A stretch of 64,000 bases of DNA from Flavobacterium johnsoniae (GCF_030388325.1 NZ_CP103794.1:806001-870000); one strand, 5' to 3'; shown: positions 36,514 through 45,478, counted from the stretch's first letter. Program-made: numbers and translations. Notes: generated from the letters alone by a model not told the origin.

Positions 36514-39500
36514 ATGAAAAAAACTTTACTTTTATTTTTATTGTTACCTTTTTTAGGATTTGCTCAACAATTGAGTGGCGATATTGTCATTAGCTCTGCA
36601 AATACTGATGCGAATTTCAGGACTCTTGCACTTGCAATAGATCAAATATATGCACGTGGAGTTAGTGGCCCTGTAAGATTTTTGCTTGATGAAGATCAGA
36701 ATTTAACTTCTTTACTTACAATCAATGTCATACCAAATACAAGTGCAACTAACACGTTTACAATTAAACCGAACACTGGTAAAAACATTACTATTACCAC
36801 TACAATGGCTAGTCCATCAACTGGTATTCCAGCAGTTATTAGATTTAATGGCGCCAACAACGTAATTATAGACGGAAGTAATTCGACCGCAAACACAAAA
36901 AATTTAACTTTGATAAATACTGATAATTTAGGCTATACAGCAAGATCAGTCATTTGGATTGCGAGTAATGGCTCAACCGGTTCAACAAATATCACTGTTA
37001 AAAACACCAACCTAAGATTTGCAAATCGTAATGATGGCAGTACGCTTTTAACTGGAGTTTACTCTGGAGGCAATGGTCTTGGAACAAATAATAGCCTTGG
37101 CGGAAACGCTAATAATGGTGCCAATTCCAACATTTCAATTATTAATAATGAGACATTTAATATTAAAGACGGTGTTAACATTAACGGAAATGCTAGTGCT
37201 TCTCCAACAGGTTGGAAAATTCAAGGAAACAAAATTGGAACTACAACTGTAGCTGAAAAACCAATTAGAGCAATCTATATATCTAATGCTGCAAATTATG
37301 AAATTTCTGGAAACACACTTTCTGGAATTAGAAATACTGTTAATGATGGAAACGATTGTGCTGCTATTGTTTTGTTAGGAAATAGTACTGGAAGTATCTC
37401 AGGTAATTATATTAATGATATTGTTAATACACAACATAACAATGCTAAATATTCGGCAGGTATTCTTGTAAAAACCAGTGGAACTACAAACATTAATAAT
37501 AATATTATTAGTAATGTTTATAATACTACTGCAGATTCAAATAATTATAACTATTATAATAGAGCACATAGCATTTTCATTTATTCAGGAAGTGCAACAA
37601 ATGTATATTACAACACTCTTATTGCGAGCGGAGCACCAACAGGAACAACAAGTGCTTCTTGTTTATATACTGAAGGCGGTTCTGGAATTAATATAAAAAA
37701 CAACATTTTTGTTAATTTACAATCTAATGAACAATATGCTATATTCTTAAACGGAGGAACAGTAAGTCAAATTAGCAATAATGATTATTACGTTAATAGC
37801 AGTACTAATAAATTCTTAAACAGAATATCAGGTACTCTATATGCGGCAACAACGGCAGGAACAGTTCCTGCTAATTGGAATTCAGCTGTAGGAGATTCAG
37901 CTTCTCAAACTTTTCTTCCTACATTTGTTACGCCAGGAACAGATTATCATATACAAGATGTCACAGTCAACAACAACTTAACTGGAGTAGCAATCGCAGG
38001 CATTACAACAGATATTGATGGAGACACAAGAGTAAAACCTTATATGGGAGCTGATGAAGTTGTAAAATGCGTACCAGCAGGAGATCAAACTTCTTTCGGT
38101 TCTGAATCTTGGATAGGTTATGTTTACAGTTTTACAGGAAACACTGCACCAAATCCAACATACAACACTTTACCAACTGGAACAACATATTTAGGAACTG
38201 TTACAGAAACTACTAGAAATTTTGATAGAAATGTTGCTGATGGTGCAGTAAATGGTGCTACAAGAAATTTTTGTGATACTGCACCTACAGACCGATTCTT
38301 CGTTCGTTATAAAATGACAGCTAATCTTACCGAAGCTGGACAATATAATTTTATGCTTGGAAGTGACGACGGAATTAGACTTTATATTGATGGCATTAAA
38401 GTTTTTGAGCGTTGGAATCAGCACAGCTACACAGTTGATGCTTTCCTACAAACGTTATCAGCTGGTTCACATCAATTTATTTTAGAATATTTTGAATTAG
38501 ATGGTTCTTCTCGTGCGGCAATTTCATTTGGCGCAATAAAAGGAGATCAAGCGCTTCCTTACGGAATTAATTCTTGGAATGTTTATGGTTTAACCAAAAA
38601 CGATTTAAATCTAAGCAATACAGTATATGCTGGATATTATGTAGATTCTAATGTTAATGTGGACTCAAGAAATTACTGGACAACGGACAAATCTCCTTCT
38701 TCTGCAACAAATTGGCAAGGAGCTCCGTTACCAAATGATAATTTTACGGTTTCTTACAGACGTCAAGGTTTTCCTTGCGGAACTTACAGAATTGAGCTTG
38801 CAAACTCAGATGATGCAACTCAAATTTACATGAATGAAAGCGCAACTCCATTATTCACTCAAAATGGATATACGAATACTGCTGCATACATTAACGGTGG
38901 AGCGACATATGTTTTAAACAGCACTTCTAAAATTGAAGTTCGTTTAAGAGAAGACGGAGGAAATGCCAACGTGGCCGTTAACTTTGTAAGAGTGCTAACT
39001 CCTTATACAGGATCTGAAACAGTTAATTCAAATACTTCAATAGTAATTAGTTCACCAACTGTAACGTTAGGTTCAGATATTCAGGTTTGTTCATGTACAG
39101 TAAATTCAGGATCTACTTTTAATGTTCCGAGCGATAGAACTTTAACTGTTGATGAAGATATAAACGTACTTGGAACAGGAAAATTAGCGATTCTAAGCGG
39201 AGGATCTCTTCTTCAAACTTCTACGAGCAAAACGATGTATACTGGAAATGCAACGACTTCATTTGAAGTTCAAAGAACAACGAACGTAAGACGTTATGAT
39301 GCTACATATTGGTCAATGCCTGTTACAAATCCAAGTTTTACAATGGCTAGTTTGTCTCCGAATACCCTACTTGATAAATATTATTGGTATGATCCTAATT
39401 CGACTTGGACTGTGAGCCTGAATGGAACAATGCCGATGGAAGTTGGAAAAGGATACAACATAAGAGCTCCACAGCCTTTTGATGCGAACACAGCAACTCC

Positions 39501-40596
39501 ATTTACTGGAATATTTAAAGGAATTCCGAATAACGGTAACATTGCTCCTGTTGTTGTAGCAAATAAATTTAACTTAGTAGGTAATCCTTATCCTTCTGCT
39601 ATAAGTGCAACGGCATTGATAAATGCTAATACCAATTTAGGTACGCTTTATTTTTGGACGCATAACTCATCTCCTGTATTAAACCCAGCTGATGGAAAAT
39701 ATTATTATAACAATGCAGACTTTGCTGCATTTAACCTGACTGGATTTACAGGAACAAGTTCTGGAGCAACACTTAACGGACAGCCTTTTGAAGGATACAT
39801 CGCAGCTGGACAAGGATTCTTGGCTAAACCAAAAACAGGAACATTAACCTTCAACAATACAATGCGTATTGGTAATAAAAACAAGCAATTCTATAAAACT
39901 ACCGAATCAGGTGAAATAGAAAGAAATCGTTTATGGCTTAATTTATCTAATGATTTGGGAGCTTTCAAACAGATTTTAGTTGGATATATAGAAGGAGCTA
40001 CAAATAGTTTTGACATTAATTATGATGCCACTACTTTAGGTTCTAACAGCAGCGCTGATTTTTACAGTATCAATGAATCTAACAATATGACTATTCAAGG
40101 ACGCGCGCTTCCTTTTGACAATCAAGATATTGTTCCAATGGGTTACAAATCGGCAACAGCTGGAGAATACACTATTGCAATCGATCACGCAGACGGTTTT
40201 TTTGATACTCAAGAAGTTTACCTAGAAGATTTAGTAACTGGCAAAATAGTAAGCTTACGTTCTGAAAATTATAAATTTACAACAGAAGTTGGAACATTCA
40301 CAAATCGTTTCAATCTTCGTTACACTTCTAAAACTTTAGGAACAGGAGATTTTGAAAATGCAGAAAATACCGTTTTAGTTTCTGTAAGATCAAAAATCGT
40401 AAAAGTTACTGCGACTAAAGAAAACATCAAAGATGTACAGATTTACAATATTGGTGGTCAGTTAGTTTACAACAATAACAAAGTTGATTCTAACGAACTA
40501 CAGATTTCAAATTTACCTTCTGGTAATCAAGTTTTATTAGTTAAAGTTGTTTTGGAAAACGGCTCAGAAGTTTCTAAAAAAATTATCTTTAATTAA
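36514..40596 (+). CDS. T9SS type C surface protein with beta-helix and PA14 domains
   Basis: 1360 aa. Signal peptide (MKKTLLLFLLLPFLGFAQQ). Residues ~25-480 are a right-handed parallel beta-helix region (repeating N- and I-rich turns such as NVIIDGSN, NISIINNETFNIKDG, YEISGNTLSGI and GINIKNNIFVN). A PA14-like domain follows at ~590-685 (GQYNFMLGSDDGIRLYIDGI, then LSAGSHQFILEYFELDG), then a second PA14-like piece. The shared type C module starts at RRYDATYWSMPV and ends VSKKIIFN. Beta-helix proteins often act on or bind polysaccharide, and PA14 domains often bind glycans. No catalytic triad is visible, so binding or adhesion is the safer inference. It has its own promoter and a terminator. Confidence 0.9.
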   Translation: MKKTLLLFLLLPFLGFAQQLSGDIVISSANTDANFRTLALAIDQIYARGVSGPVRFLLDEDQNLTSLLTINVIPNTSATNTFTIKPNTGKNITITTTMASPSTGIPAVIRFNGANNVIIDGSNSTANTKNLTLINTDNLGYTARSVIWIASNGSTGSTNITVKNTNLRFANRNDGSTLLTGVYSGGNGLGTNNSLGGNANNGANSNISIINNETFNIKDGVNINGNASASPTGWKIQGNKIGTTTVAEKPIRAIYISNAANYEISGNTLSGIRNTVNDGNDCAAIVLLGNSTGSISGNYINDIVNTQHNNAKYSAGILVKTSGTTNINNNIISNVYNTTADSNNYNYYNRAHSIFIYSGSATNVYYNTLIASGAPTGTTSASCLYTEGGSGINIKNNIFVNLQSNEQYAIFLNGGTVSQISNNDYYVNSSTNKFLNRISGTLYAATTAGTVPANWNSAVGDSASQTFLPTFVTPGTDYHIQDVTVNNNLTGVAIAGITTDIDGDTRVKPYMGADEVVKCVPAGDQTSFGSESWIGYVYSFTGNTAPNPTYNTLPTGTTYLGTVTETTRNFDRNVADGAVNGATRNFCDTAPTDRFFVRYKMTANLTEAGQYNFMLGSDDGIRLYIDGIKVFERWNQHSYTVDAFLQTLSAGSHQFILEYFELDGSSRAAISFGAIKGDQALPYGINSWNVYGLTKNDLNLSNTVYAGYYVDSNVNVDSRNYWTTDKSPSSATNWQGAPLPNDNFTVSYRRQGFPCGTYRIELANSDDATQIYMNESATPLFTQNGYTNTAAYINGGATYVLNSTSKIEVRLREDGGNANVAVNFVRVLTPYTGSETVNSNTSIVISSPTVTLGSDIQVCSCTVNSGSTFNVPSDRTLTVDEDINVLGTGKLAILSGGSLLQTSTSKTMYTGNATTSFEVQRTTNVRRYDATYWSMPVTNPSFTMASLSPNTLLDKYYWYDPNSTWTVSLNGTMPMEVGKGYNIRAPQPFDANTATPFTGIFKGIPNNGNIAPVVVANKFNLVGNPYPSAISATALINANTNLGTLYFWTHNSSPVLNPADGKYYYNNADFAAFNLTGFTGTSSGATLNGQPFEGYIAAGQGFLAKPKTGTLTFNNTMRIGNKNKQFYKTTESGEIERNRLWLNLSNDLGAFKQILVGYIEGATNSFDINYDATTLGSNSSADFYSINESNNMTIQGRALPFDNQDIVPMGYKSATAGEYTIAIDHADGFFDTQEVYLEDLVTGKIVSLRSENYKFTTEVGTFTNRFNLRYTSKTLGTGDFENAENTVLVSVRSKIVKVTATKENIKDVQIYNIGGQLVYNNNKVDSNELQISNLPSGNQVLLVKVVLENGSEVSKKIIFN
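39240..40596 (+). repeat. Type C module, plus-strand copy of an inverted pair
   Basis: Encodes the last ~450 residues of the 36514-40596 gene. It is nearly the same at protein level as the minus-strand 30563-31930 module about 7 kb away, with recX between them. Confidence 0.8.
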
Positions 40597-40606
40597 TATT
40601 TAAAAC

Positions 40607-40636
40607 AAGAAACCCATCTTAATCGATGGGTTTCTT
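40607..40636. terminator. Bidirectional terminator after the beta-helix type C gene
   Basis: Perfect stem AAGAAACCCATC / GATGGGTTTCTT with a 6-nt loop. It lies between convergent genes. Confidence 0.85.
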
Positions 40637-40640
40637 ATTT

Positions 40641-41255
40641 TTATTCTTCTTTCAATTCGTCAATTACTTTTCTTATTTCCTTGGCATATTTTCCGTAAAA
40701 ATACTGCACCCACCATTCTAAGGCCAATCCCATAAATAAGATGCTAAAAGTAACTACAGCGAAAACGCTTATTAATTGTCCGTTAGTAAATTCTGTAAGT
40801 TGAAAATTAGGCGCTTTTGAAAACTCATGGTATAAAAACCCAAGTAAAAACAAAACTATAAAAGGCGTTAAGGCAAATCCGAATGTTTTATACAATTCCA
40901 TATTAAGCTTTACGTCAAAATAAGTTTCGTACAAACTGTCTTTTGTTTTTAATGTAATGTTGTTCAATCTCTTATAAAAAATATACAGTTTTACTAAATA
41001 GTATACACAAACTGCTACAAATATGCTGAACATTAAGTAAAAAGGAGCAATCCATTTTTCTGGAAAAGCATATGCATAAGGTGTGAAAGCCATTAAAAAA
41101 ACAGCTACCGACTGCATTATAAGCTCATTCTTTAGATTTTTTCTAATTTTATCTAGAGGCGTATTGGCCGAATTAATCTTTTCTAAGTTATCTGGAAGAA
41201 CGACATTTTCATTCTTTTCGTTATTCCATGCATTTTGTATATCGTTAAAATCCAT
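40641..41255 (-). CDS. Membrane protein encoded with an ECF sigma factor (candidate anti-sigma)
   Basis: 204 aa. A polar N-terminus (MDFNDIQNAWNNEKNENVVLP, residues 1-45) is followed by four hydrophobic segments at about 47-65, 70-92, 128-145 and 165-185, and a charged tail (YAKEIRKVIDELKEE). The start codon overlaps the end of the sigma-factor gene by 11 bp, the classic layout of an ECF sigma and its membrane anti-sigma. The N-terminal DIQNAWN motif resembles that of other Bacteroidetes proteins encoded behind ECF sigma factors. No zinc anti-sigma (ZAS) motif is present, so the anti-sigma role is inferred from context only. Confidence 0.75.
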   Translation of the reverse strand: MDFNDIQNAWNNEKNENVVLPDNLEKINSANTPLDKIRKNLKNELIMQSVAVFLMAFTPYAYAFPEKWIAPFYLMFSIFVAVCVYYLVKLYIFYKRLNNITLKTKDSLYETYFDVKLNMELYKTFGFALTPFIVLFLLGFLYHEFSKAPNFQLTEFTNGQLISVFAVVTFSILFMGLALEWWVQYFYGKYAKEIRKVIDELKEE

Positions 41256-41748
41256 ATCCCTGATTTTTAATAATTTCTTTTAATTTTTCTTTTGCTCGGT
41301 TTAATTTCACTCTAGCATTTCCTTCTGAGATTCCGAGATTCTCTCCAATTTCTTTATGAGAAAAGCCCTCTAACTGATAAAAAATAATCGCTTTATCAAT
41401 TTTTTCAAGTTTTTGCACTGCTTTGTAAAAATGGTCTAGCTGGCTTTCCTTGATGTGCGAATCTCCTTCTTCCTCTTTAATATTTTCCGAAGCAATTTCA
41501 TATTTGTCAACCTTGCGTTTTTCTTTTCTAAGAAAAACAATTGCCGTATTTACCGCTACCCGATACATCCAGGTCGAAAACTGACTTTCGTTTCGAAATG
41601 TTTCATACGATTTCCAAAGCTGACAAACAATTTCCTGAAACAAATCTTGCTGATCGTCATAATTATCCATGTACATCTTTGAGACCTTGTACAGAATTCC
41701 TTTATGACTTTCTATCCGATTTAAAAACTCTTTTTCTTTTTCTTTCAA
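41245..41748 (-). CDS. ECF-family RNA polymerase sigma-70 factor
   Basis: 167 aa. Region 2 (residues ~12-80) includes DNYDDQQDLFQEIVCQLWKSY and FSTWMYRVAVNTAI, and region 4 (~110-160) has AIIFYQLEGFSHKEIGENLG and NARVKLNRAKEKLKE. Regions 1 and 3 are absent, as in group 4 sigma factors. The start is TTG, since the frame closes just upstream and the next Met is inside region 2. It lies 7 bp downstream of the TraB/GumN gene and overlaps the membrane-protein gene. The three or four genes are therefore probably cotranscribed. The stimulus is unknown. Confidence 0.92.
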   Translation of the reverse strand: MKEKEKEFLNRIESHKGILYKVSKMYMDNYDDQQDLFQEIVCQLWKSYETFRNESQFSTWMYRVAVNTAIVFLRKEKRKVDKYEIASENIKEEEGDSHIKESQLDHFYKAVQKLEKIDKAIIFYQLEGFSHKEIGENLGISEGNARVKLNRAKEKLKEIIKNQGYGF

Positions 41749-41755
41749 AATAGTT

Positions 41756-42619
41756 TTAGTTCATTACTGGTTTTACAATATATCCTGCCTTTCTTAATAA
41801 ATTAATCACTCCAAACTCACCACCTAAATGTCCTGCGCCTACTGCAAAAAACACACTTTCTGTTTTCATCATTTGTGGCATATCTTTTACCCAATTCAAA
41901 TTTCTTTGATCCAGAATCATCTTTTTTGTTTTTTCGCTTGTAAACTTTTTATCGGTTACGTTATTATACAGATCATCAATATTTTCACTTTTATACGCCG
42001 TTACTAATTTAGACGTTTCATTTTGATTTGATTCGCTTAACATTTTAATCATTTCATCATTAGTATAAGCATTTCCAAGAATATCAAGCTGCGATTTCAC
42101 AGTTTCTAAACCGCCAATCTGAATATTTCTCTTTTTAGCCATTTCTATAAATTCCATTTCATAAAGTTTCATATCTGTGCATCCAAAAGTTTTCATAGAA
42201 ATTAAACTCATTACGGTCATTAAACTAAAACTGTCTACTTGCTGAACAGTCATTCCTGTTGTCGTTTTTAAGATTTCATCTAATTTTGACAAATGTTCGG
42301 GACTCAATAATTTACTCAAAGGTTCTTTTCCCATTGCCATTTTTTGCATGTCTGCCATTTCAGCCGGATCGGCAAAATTGATTTCTAAAACTAGTTTGTT
42401 AGAAGCATCAAATGCTTTTTTTGTTTTTTCTGAAAGAAAATAATCTGGTGAACAAATCATATGAACTGTTCCGTATAGATAAGAAGGTTTTGTTAATCCG
42501 TTTCCTGAAACTTCCCACAAAAGCGTGTTTTCAAGTTTTGAAGATTTTGTCTGCGCTTGAACAGAAGAACTAAATATAATTGCGATTACTGCGATAACTG
42601 ATTTGATTAAATTTTTCAT
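41756..42619 (-). CDS. TraB/GumN family protein
   Basis: 287 aa with a signal peptide (ending SSSVQAQTK), so it is periplasmic or surface-exposed. The family hallmarks are two Gly-x-x-His motifs: YLYGTVHM near residue 50 and FAVGAGHLGGEFG near residue 265. A conserved acidic segment (LVLEINFADP) also fits. TraB/GumN/TIKI proteins belong to the EreA/ChaN-like superfamily and some are metalloproteases; the role here is unknown. It sits at the head of the sigma/anti-sigma unit, 7 bp before the sigma gene, so it may share its regulation. Confidence 0.88.
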   Translation of the reverse strand: MKNLIKSVIAVIAIIFSSSVQAQTKSSKLENTLLWEVSGNGLTKPSYLYGTVHMICSPDYFLSEKTKKAFDASNKLVLEINFADPAEMADMQKMAMGKEPLSKLLSPEHLSKLDEILKTTTGMTVQQVDSFSLMTVMSLISMKTFGCTDMKLYEMEFIEMAKKRNIQIGGLETVKSQLDILGNAYTNDEMIKMLSESNQNETSKLVTAYKSENIDDLYNNVTDKKFTSEKTKKMILDQRNLNWVKDMPQMMKTESVFFAVGAGHLGGEFGVINLLRKAGYIVKPVMN

Positions 42620-42694
42620 TTTGTTGATTGTTTTAAATTGATTATTTGATTGATTTTGATTGAAAATTTTGACGATTGAAACTCCTTACTTATT

Positions 42695-42889
42695 TTATTT
42701 GCTATATTTTTTTCGTTGCCATGAAGCAACTGAAGCCAAAAACAAGCAACTCATAATTAAAAGGAATTCTTTATTAGGTTTTCCTAGCATAAACTGATTT
42801 ACAAATGCATATCCTAAACCTGCTGAGCTTAAAAAGATAAATATAAAATTGAAAATTTTTTCACTTTTTGATATTGACTGTGTTTTCAT
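42695..42889 (-). CDS. Small two-span membrane protein
   Basis: 64 aa, family not recognised. Two hydrophobic segments (about residues 11-31 and 41-54: FNFIFIFLSSAGLGYAFVNQF and FLLIMSCLFLASV) are joined by a short polar loop (MLGKPNKE), with a basic C-terminus (WQRKKYSK). The gene is upstream of and in the same orientation as TraB/GumN with a 75-bp gap, so it could be first in that operon. Its amino acid composition is protein-like and the ATG is well placed, but it is short enough to leave doubt. Confidence 0.6.
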   Translation of the reverse strand: MKTQSISKSEKIFNFIFIFLSSAGLGYAFVNQFMLGKPNKEFLLIMSCLFLASVASWQRKKYSK

Positions 42890-43063
42890 AATTGTTTTGG
42901 TTTATTTGATTACGACTCGTAAGTGACTAAAGATTCAAAACGTTACAAAAAAATTTCAACTTTTTTTAAAATATAAGTAAATACAGGCATTTCCAAGAGA
43001 AAAAAAATTTAGAATCCATGAAAAGCTAGAAGCAAAAGTCGAAAAAAGTAATCAAGAAGAATC

Positions 43064-44199
43064 CTAAAAAACGAAATCTCGAACCAATTCTAAAACAAGA
43101 TTTATTTCTTCTTGCGAATTATAACTGTGAATACAAAAACGCAAACGTTCCTGACCTTCTGGTACTCTTGGCGAAAGAATAGCCTGCACATCAAATCCTT
43201 TATCTTGAAGTAATTGAGCTAACTGTTTTACATTTTCATTTCCAGGAACAATAGCCGAATGTATTGCCGATTTACTATGCACAAACATTGGTTTCAAACC
43301 CAACAAATTCTTCTGCTGATTAAAAAAAACAATATTTTGACGAAGTTTTTCTCTAGCAGTATTTTCTATTTCTAATTGATGATATGCAATTAAAATAGTT
43401 GCAACCGCATGAGGAGACAAAGCGGTTGTATACAAAAAACTATTTGCAAAATTGATTAAATATTCCCTAAGTTCATTGCTTCCTAAAATTGCGGCTCCCT
43501 GACAGCCTAAAGCTTTTTCAAAAGTTACAATTCTAGCAAAAATTCTATTATGCAATTCAAGATATTGCGTAAGTCCTTCGCCTTTATCACCAAAAACACC
43601 AAAGCTGTGTGCTTCATCAACAATTAAATAGCAATTGTATTTTTCTGAAAGTGCAATCAATTCTTCCAAATTCGGACTATCGCCGTCCATCGAAAAGACA
43701 GTTTCAGTTACAATATAAATTGTTTTATGGCGAAATTTAAGAATAAAACGCTCTAAATCTTCAAAATCATTATGGTAAAAGATTCTGATTTTGCAACCGA
43801 AAGAGCGATTCCATCTTTTATAGAAGCATGACATAATTCATCATACAAAACAACATCATTTTCTTGCGGCACAGCGCTAAAAAAACCAATATTGGCATCG
43901 TAACCCGAATTAAAAATTAAAGCCGCTTCTGCATCATGAAATTCAGCTATATAATTCTCTGTAATTTGATGAAGCGAATGATTACCAGAAACTAATCTCG
44001 ATCCTGTTGATCCGTTTTGAATGATTTCATTTTCTAATAAATAAGCATGAACATGCTTAAAAATATATTCTGATTTAGAAAATCCGATATAATCGTTTGA
44101 AGCAAAATCTACCAGATTATTAAAAACGGGCAATTTTCTAAACAACTCTTTTTCTTTCGAATCTTCAATCTTTCTATTTAAATGTTCTGGTAATTCCAT
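43064..44199 (-). pseudogene. BioF-type aminotransferase (8-amino-7-oxononanoate synthase family) with frameshift
   Basis: Two overlapping frames encode the two halves of one alpha-oxoamine synthase. Frame 1 (from the ATG at 44199) gives SNDYIGFSKS, GSTGSRLVSGNHSLH and FNSGYDANIGF, up to HASIKDGIALSVAKS. Frame 2 resumes with RIFYHNDFEDLERF and continues through VDEAHSFGVFGDKGEG, the PLP-lysine site TFEKALGCQGA and the C-terminal domain to 43064. Adding one A to the AAAA run (plus-strand TTTT, 43789-43792) restores ALSVAKIRIFYHNDFEDL and the normal family spacing. The rest is intact and all key residues are present. The cause is either a recent inactivating deletion or a homopolymer error in the sequence. 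An ORF start upstream at 44220 (TTG) is less likely. Confidence 0.85.
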
Positions 44200-44291
44200 A
44201 AAAACAAAGTTAAACAACAAAAGTTTGTTACTTCAAATTTTCCTTCATAAAGCTGACTTCATTTAATTTCACAAAAAAAACGAAAGCTTTT

Positions 44292-44332
44292 CGATAATTT
44301 TTTATCGTTTAGAACATTTTTATTATCGTTTA
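44292..44332. promoter_or_regulatory. Operator-like TTATCG repeats upstream of the DUF2975/HTH pair
   Basis: CGATAA (44292-44297) and TTATCG (44302-44307) form an inverted repeat. TTATCGTTTA recurs as a direct repeat at 44302-44311 and 44323-44332, i.e. 21 bp (two helical turns) apart. It lies 40-80 bp upstream of the start at 44375 and could bind the HTH protein encoded second in the operon. Confidence 0.5.
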
Positions 44333-44374
44333 TCAATAATTTTTATATATTTACGGCAACTAAAAACAAATATT

Positions 44375-45205
44375 ATGAAAACCAACAATAGATTGATTAC
44401 TGTACTTTATGTTATTTCTCGACTTAGTTTTAGATTTTCGCAACTTATATTATTGTTTGCTATTATCTTCGAATGTATTCCAAACGGTACTTTGGGCTCT
44501 TGGAATTCCACTATGCATCATTCAAAAGGATATAGCATAACTACTCAACTTCAGCTCGATATCCCAGATACTTTAATTACATACAAAAATGAACAATTGA
44601 AAATCAATGGCTCCGTTTCTAACTTCTACAGTAAAGAACATAATAATTATTTCAATAAAATAAAAAATGACTCAACACTTAAAAAGAAGTATCAGATAAA
44701 TACTTTTGAAGTGCGAGATCAAAAATACATTGATGTTAAAAAAGAATTTAAAAACATTAAAATTCAGAACACAAACTCGACTGCAGATGTAATAATCAAC
44801 CCTAAAGATTATTTTCTAAAAGCAGTTTTAATAATAAAAAGCTATTTAACTTTAATTCTGGTACTATTTGTAAGCTATCAATGCATGAGATTATTTGAAC
44901 AATTAAGAACTAATTTTGCATTTGACATTTTGCTAAATGAAAGAATCAAAAAAATTGGATATTCCTTTATTATGTTTCAAGTTGCAAATCTGATTATAAG
45001 CTATATTATAACGCAATATTTTTCCAACATTGATTATTTTCATTATACAGATTTAATAAGCAACGGAAAATTTCATTTTATGAATTTAAAACCTGTTCTT
45101 GAATACAATTTGCAGATTATTTTTCTTGGATTATGTCTAGTAGTTTTAAGCAAACTACTAAATCACGGATACAATCTTCAGAACGAAAACGACTTAACAA
45201 TATAA
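44375..45205 (+). CDS. DUF2975 domain-containing membrane protein
   Basis: 276 aa. One N-terminal membrane span (~17-33) precedes a ~110-residue extracytoplasmic region (MHHSKGYSITTQLQLDIP and following). Three further spans follow at about 145-165, 192-213 and 245-262. The C-terminal half has the DUF2975 pattern: conserved F.QLR..FAFD and IKKIGYSFI, then FQVANLIISYII. The stop codon is 2 bp from the next gene, a small HTH protein. DUF2975 membrane proteins are widely encoded beside such a YozG-like regulator. The molecular role of the pair is not known. Confidence 0.85.
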   Translation: MKTNNRLITVLYVISRLSFRFSQLILLFAIIFECIPNGTLGSWNSTMHHSKGYSITTQLQLDIPDTLITYKNEQLKINGSVSNFYSKEHNNYFNKIKNDSTLKKKYQINTFEVRDQKYIDVKKEFKNIKIQNTNSTADVIINPKDYFLKAVLIIKSYLTLILVLFVSYQCMRLFEQLRTNFAFDILLNERIKKIGYSFIMFQVANLIISYIITQYFSNIDYFHYTDLISNGKFHFMNLKPVLEYNLQIIFLGLCLVVLSKLLNHGYNLQNENDLTI

Positions 45206-45207
45206 CT

Positions 45208-45420
45208 ATGCCAATCATTGTAAATCTAGATGTAATGCTCGCCAAAAGAAAGATGCGTTCAAATGAATTAGCAGAACGAATTGGCATTACAACCGCAAAT
45301 CTTTCGATACTGAAAACTGGAAAGGCAAAAGCTATTCGGTTTTCGACTTTAGAACTCATTTGCGAAATACTCGAATGCCAGCCGGGTGATATAATGGAGT
45401 TTGTAAAGGAAGAAGAATAA
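45208..45420 (+). CDS. YozG-like helix-turn-helix regulator
   Basis: 70 aa from the ATG at 45208. The frame extends to 45133, but that part overlaps the DUF2975 gene and is not conserved-looking. The XRE/Cro-type HTH covers nearly all of the protein: LDVMLAKRKMRSNELAERIG, then ITTANLSILKTGKAKAIRFS, then LELICEILECQPGDIMEF. That is the YozG/HTH_26 pattern. It lies 2 bp behind the DUF2975 gene and is surely cotranscribed. It is a good candidate to bind the TTATCG repeats upstream of the operon, which would make it autoregulatory; that is inference. Confidence 0.88.
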   Translation: MPIIVNLDVMLAKRKMRSNELAERIGITTANLSILKTGKAKAIRFSTLELICEILECQPGDIMEFVKEEE

Positions 45421-45438
45421 GCAATTAAACTCTTAAAA

Positions 45439-45468
45439 AAAACAGCGGATTAATCAATCCGCTGTTTT
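45439..45468. terminator. Terminator after the HTH gene
   Basis: Perfect stem AAAACAGCGGATT / AATCCGCTGTTTT with a 4-nt loop, between convergent genes. Confidence 0.85.
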
Positions 45469-45478
45469 AAATTTAGTT

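Noticed and set aside
45133..45207. N-terminal extension of the YozG-like HTH protein
   Set aside because: It overlaps the DUF2975 coding region in another frame; the ATG at 45208 gives the usual small HTH protein.
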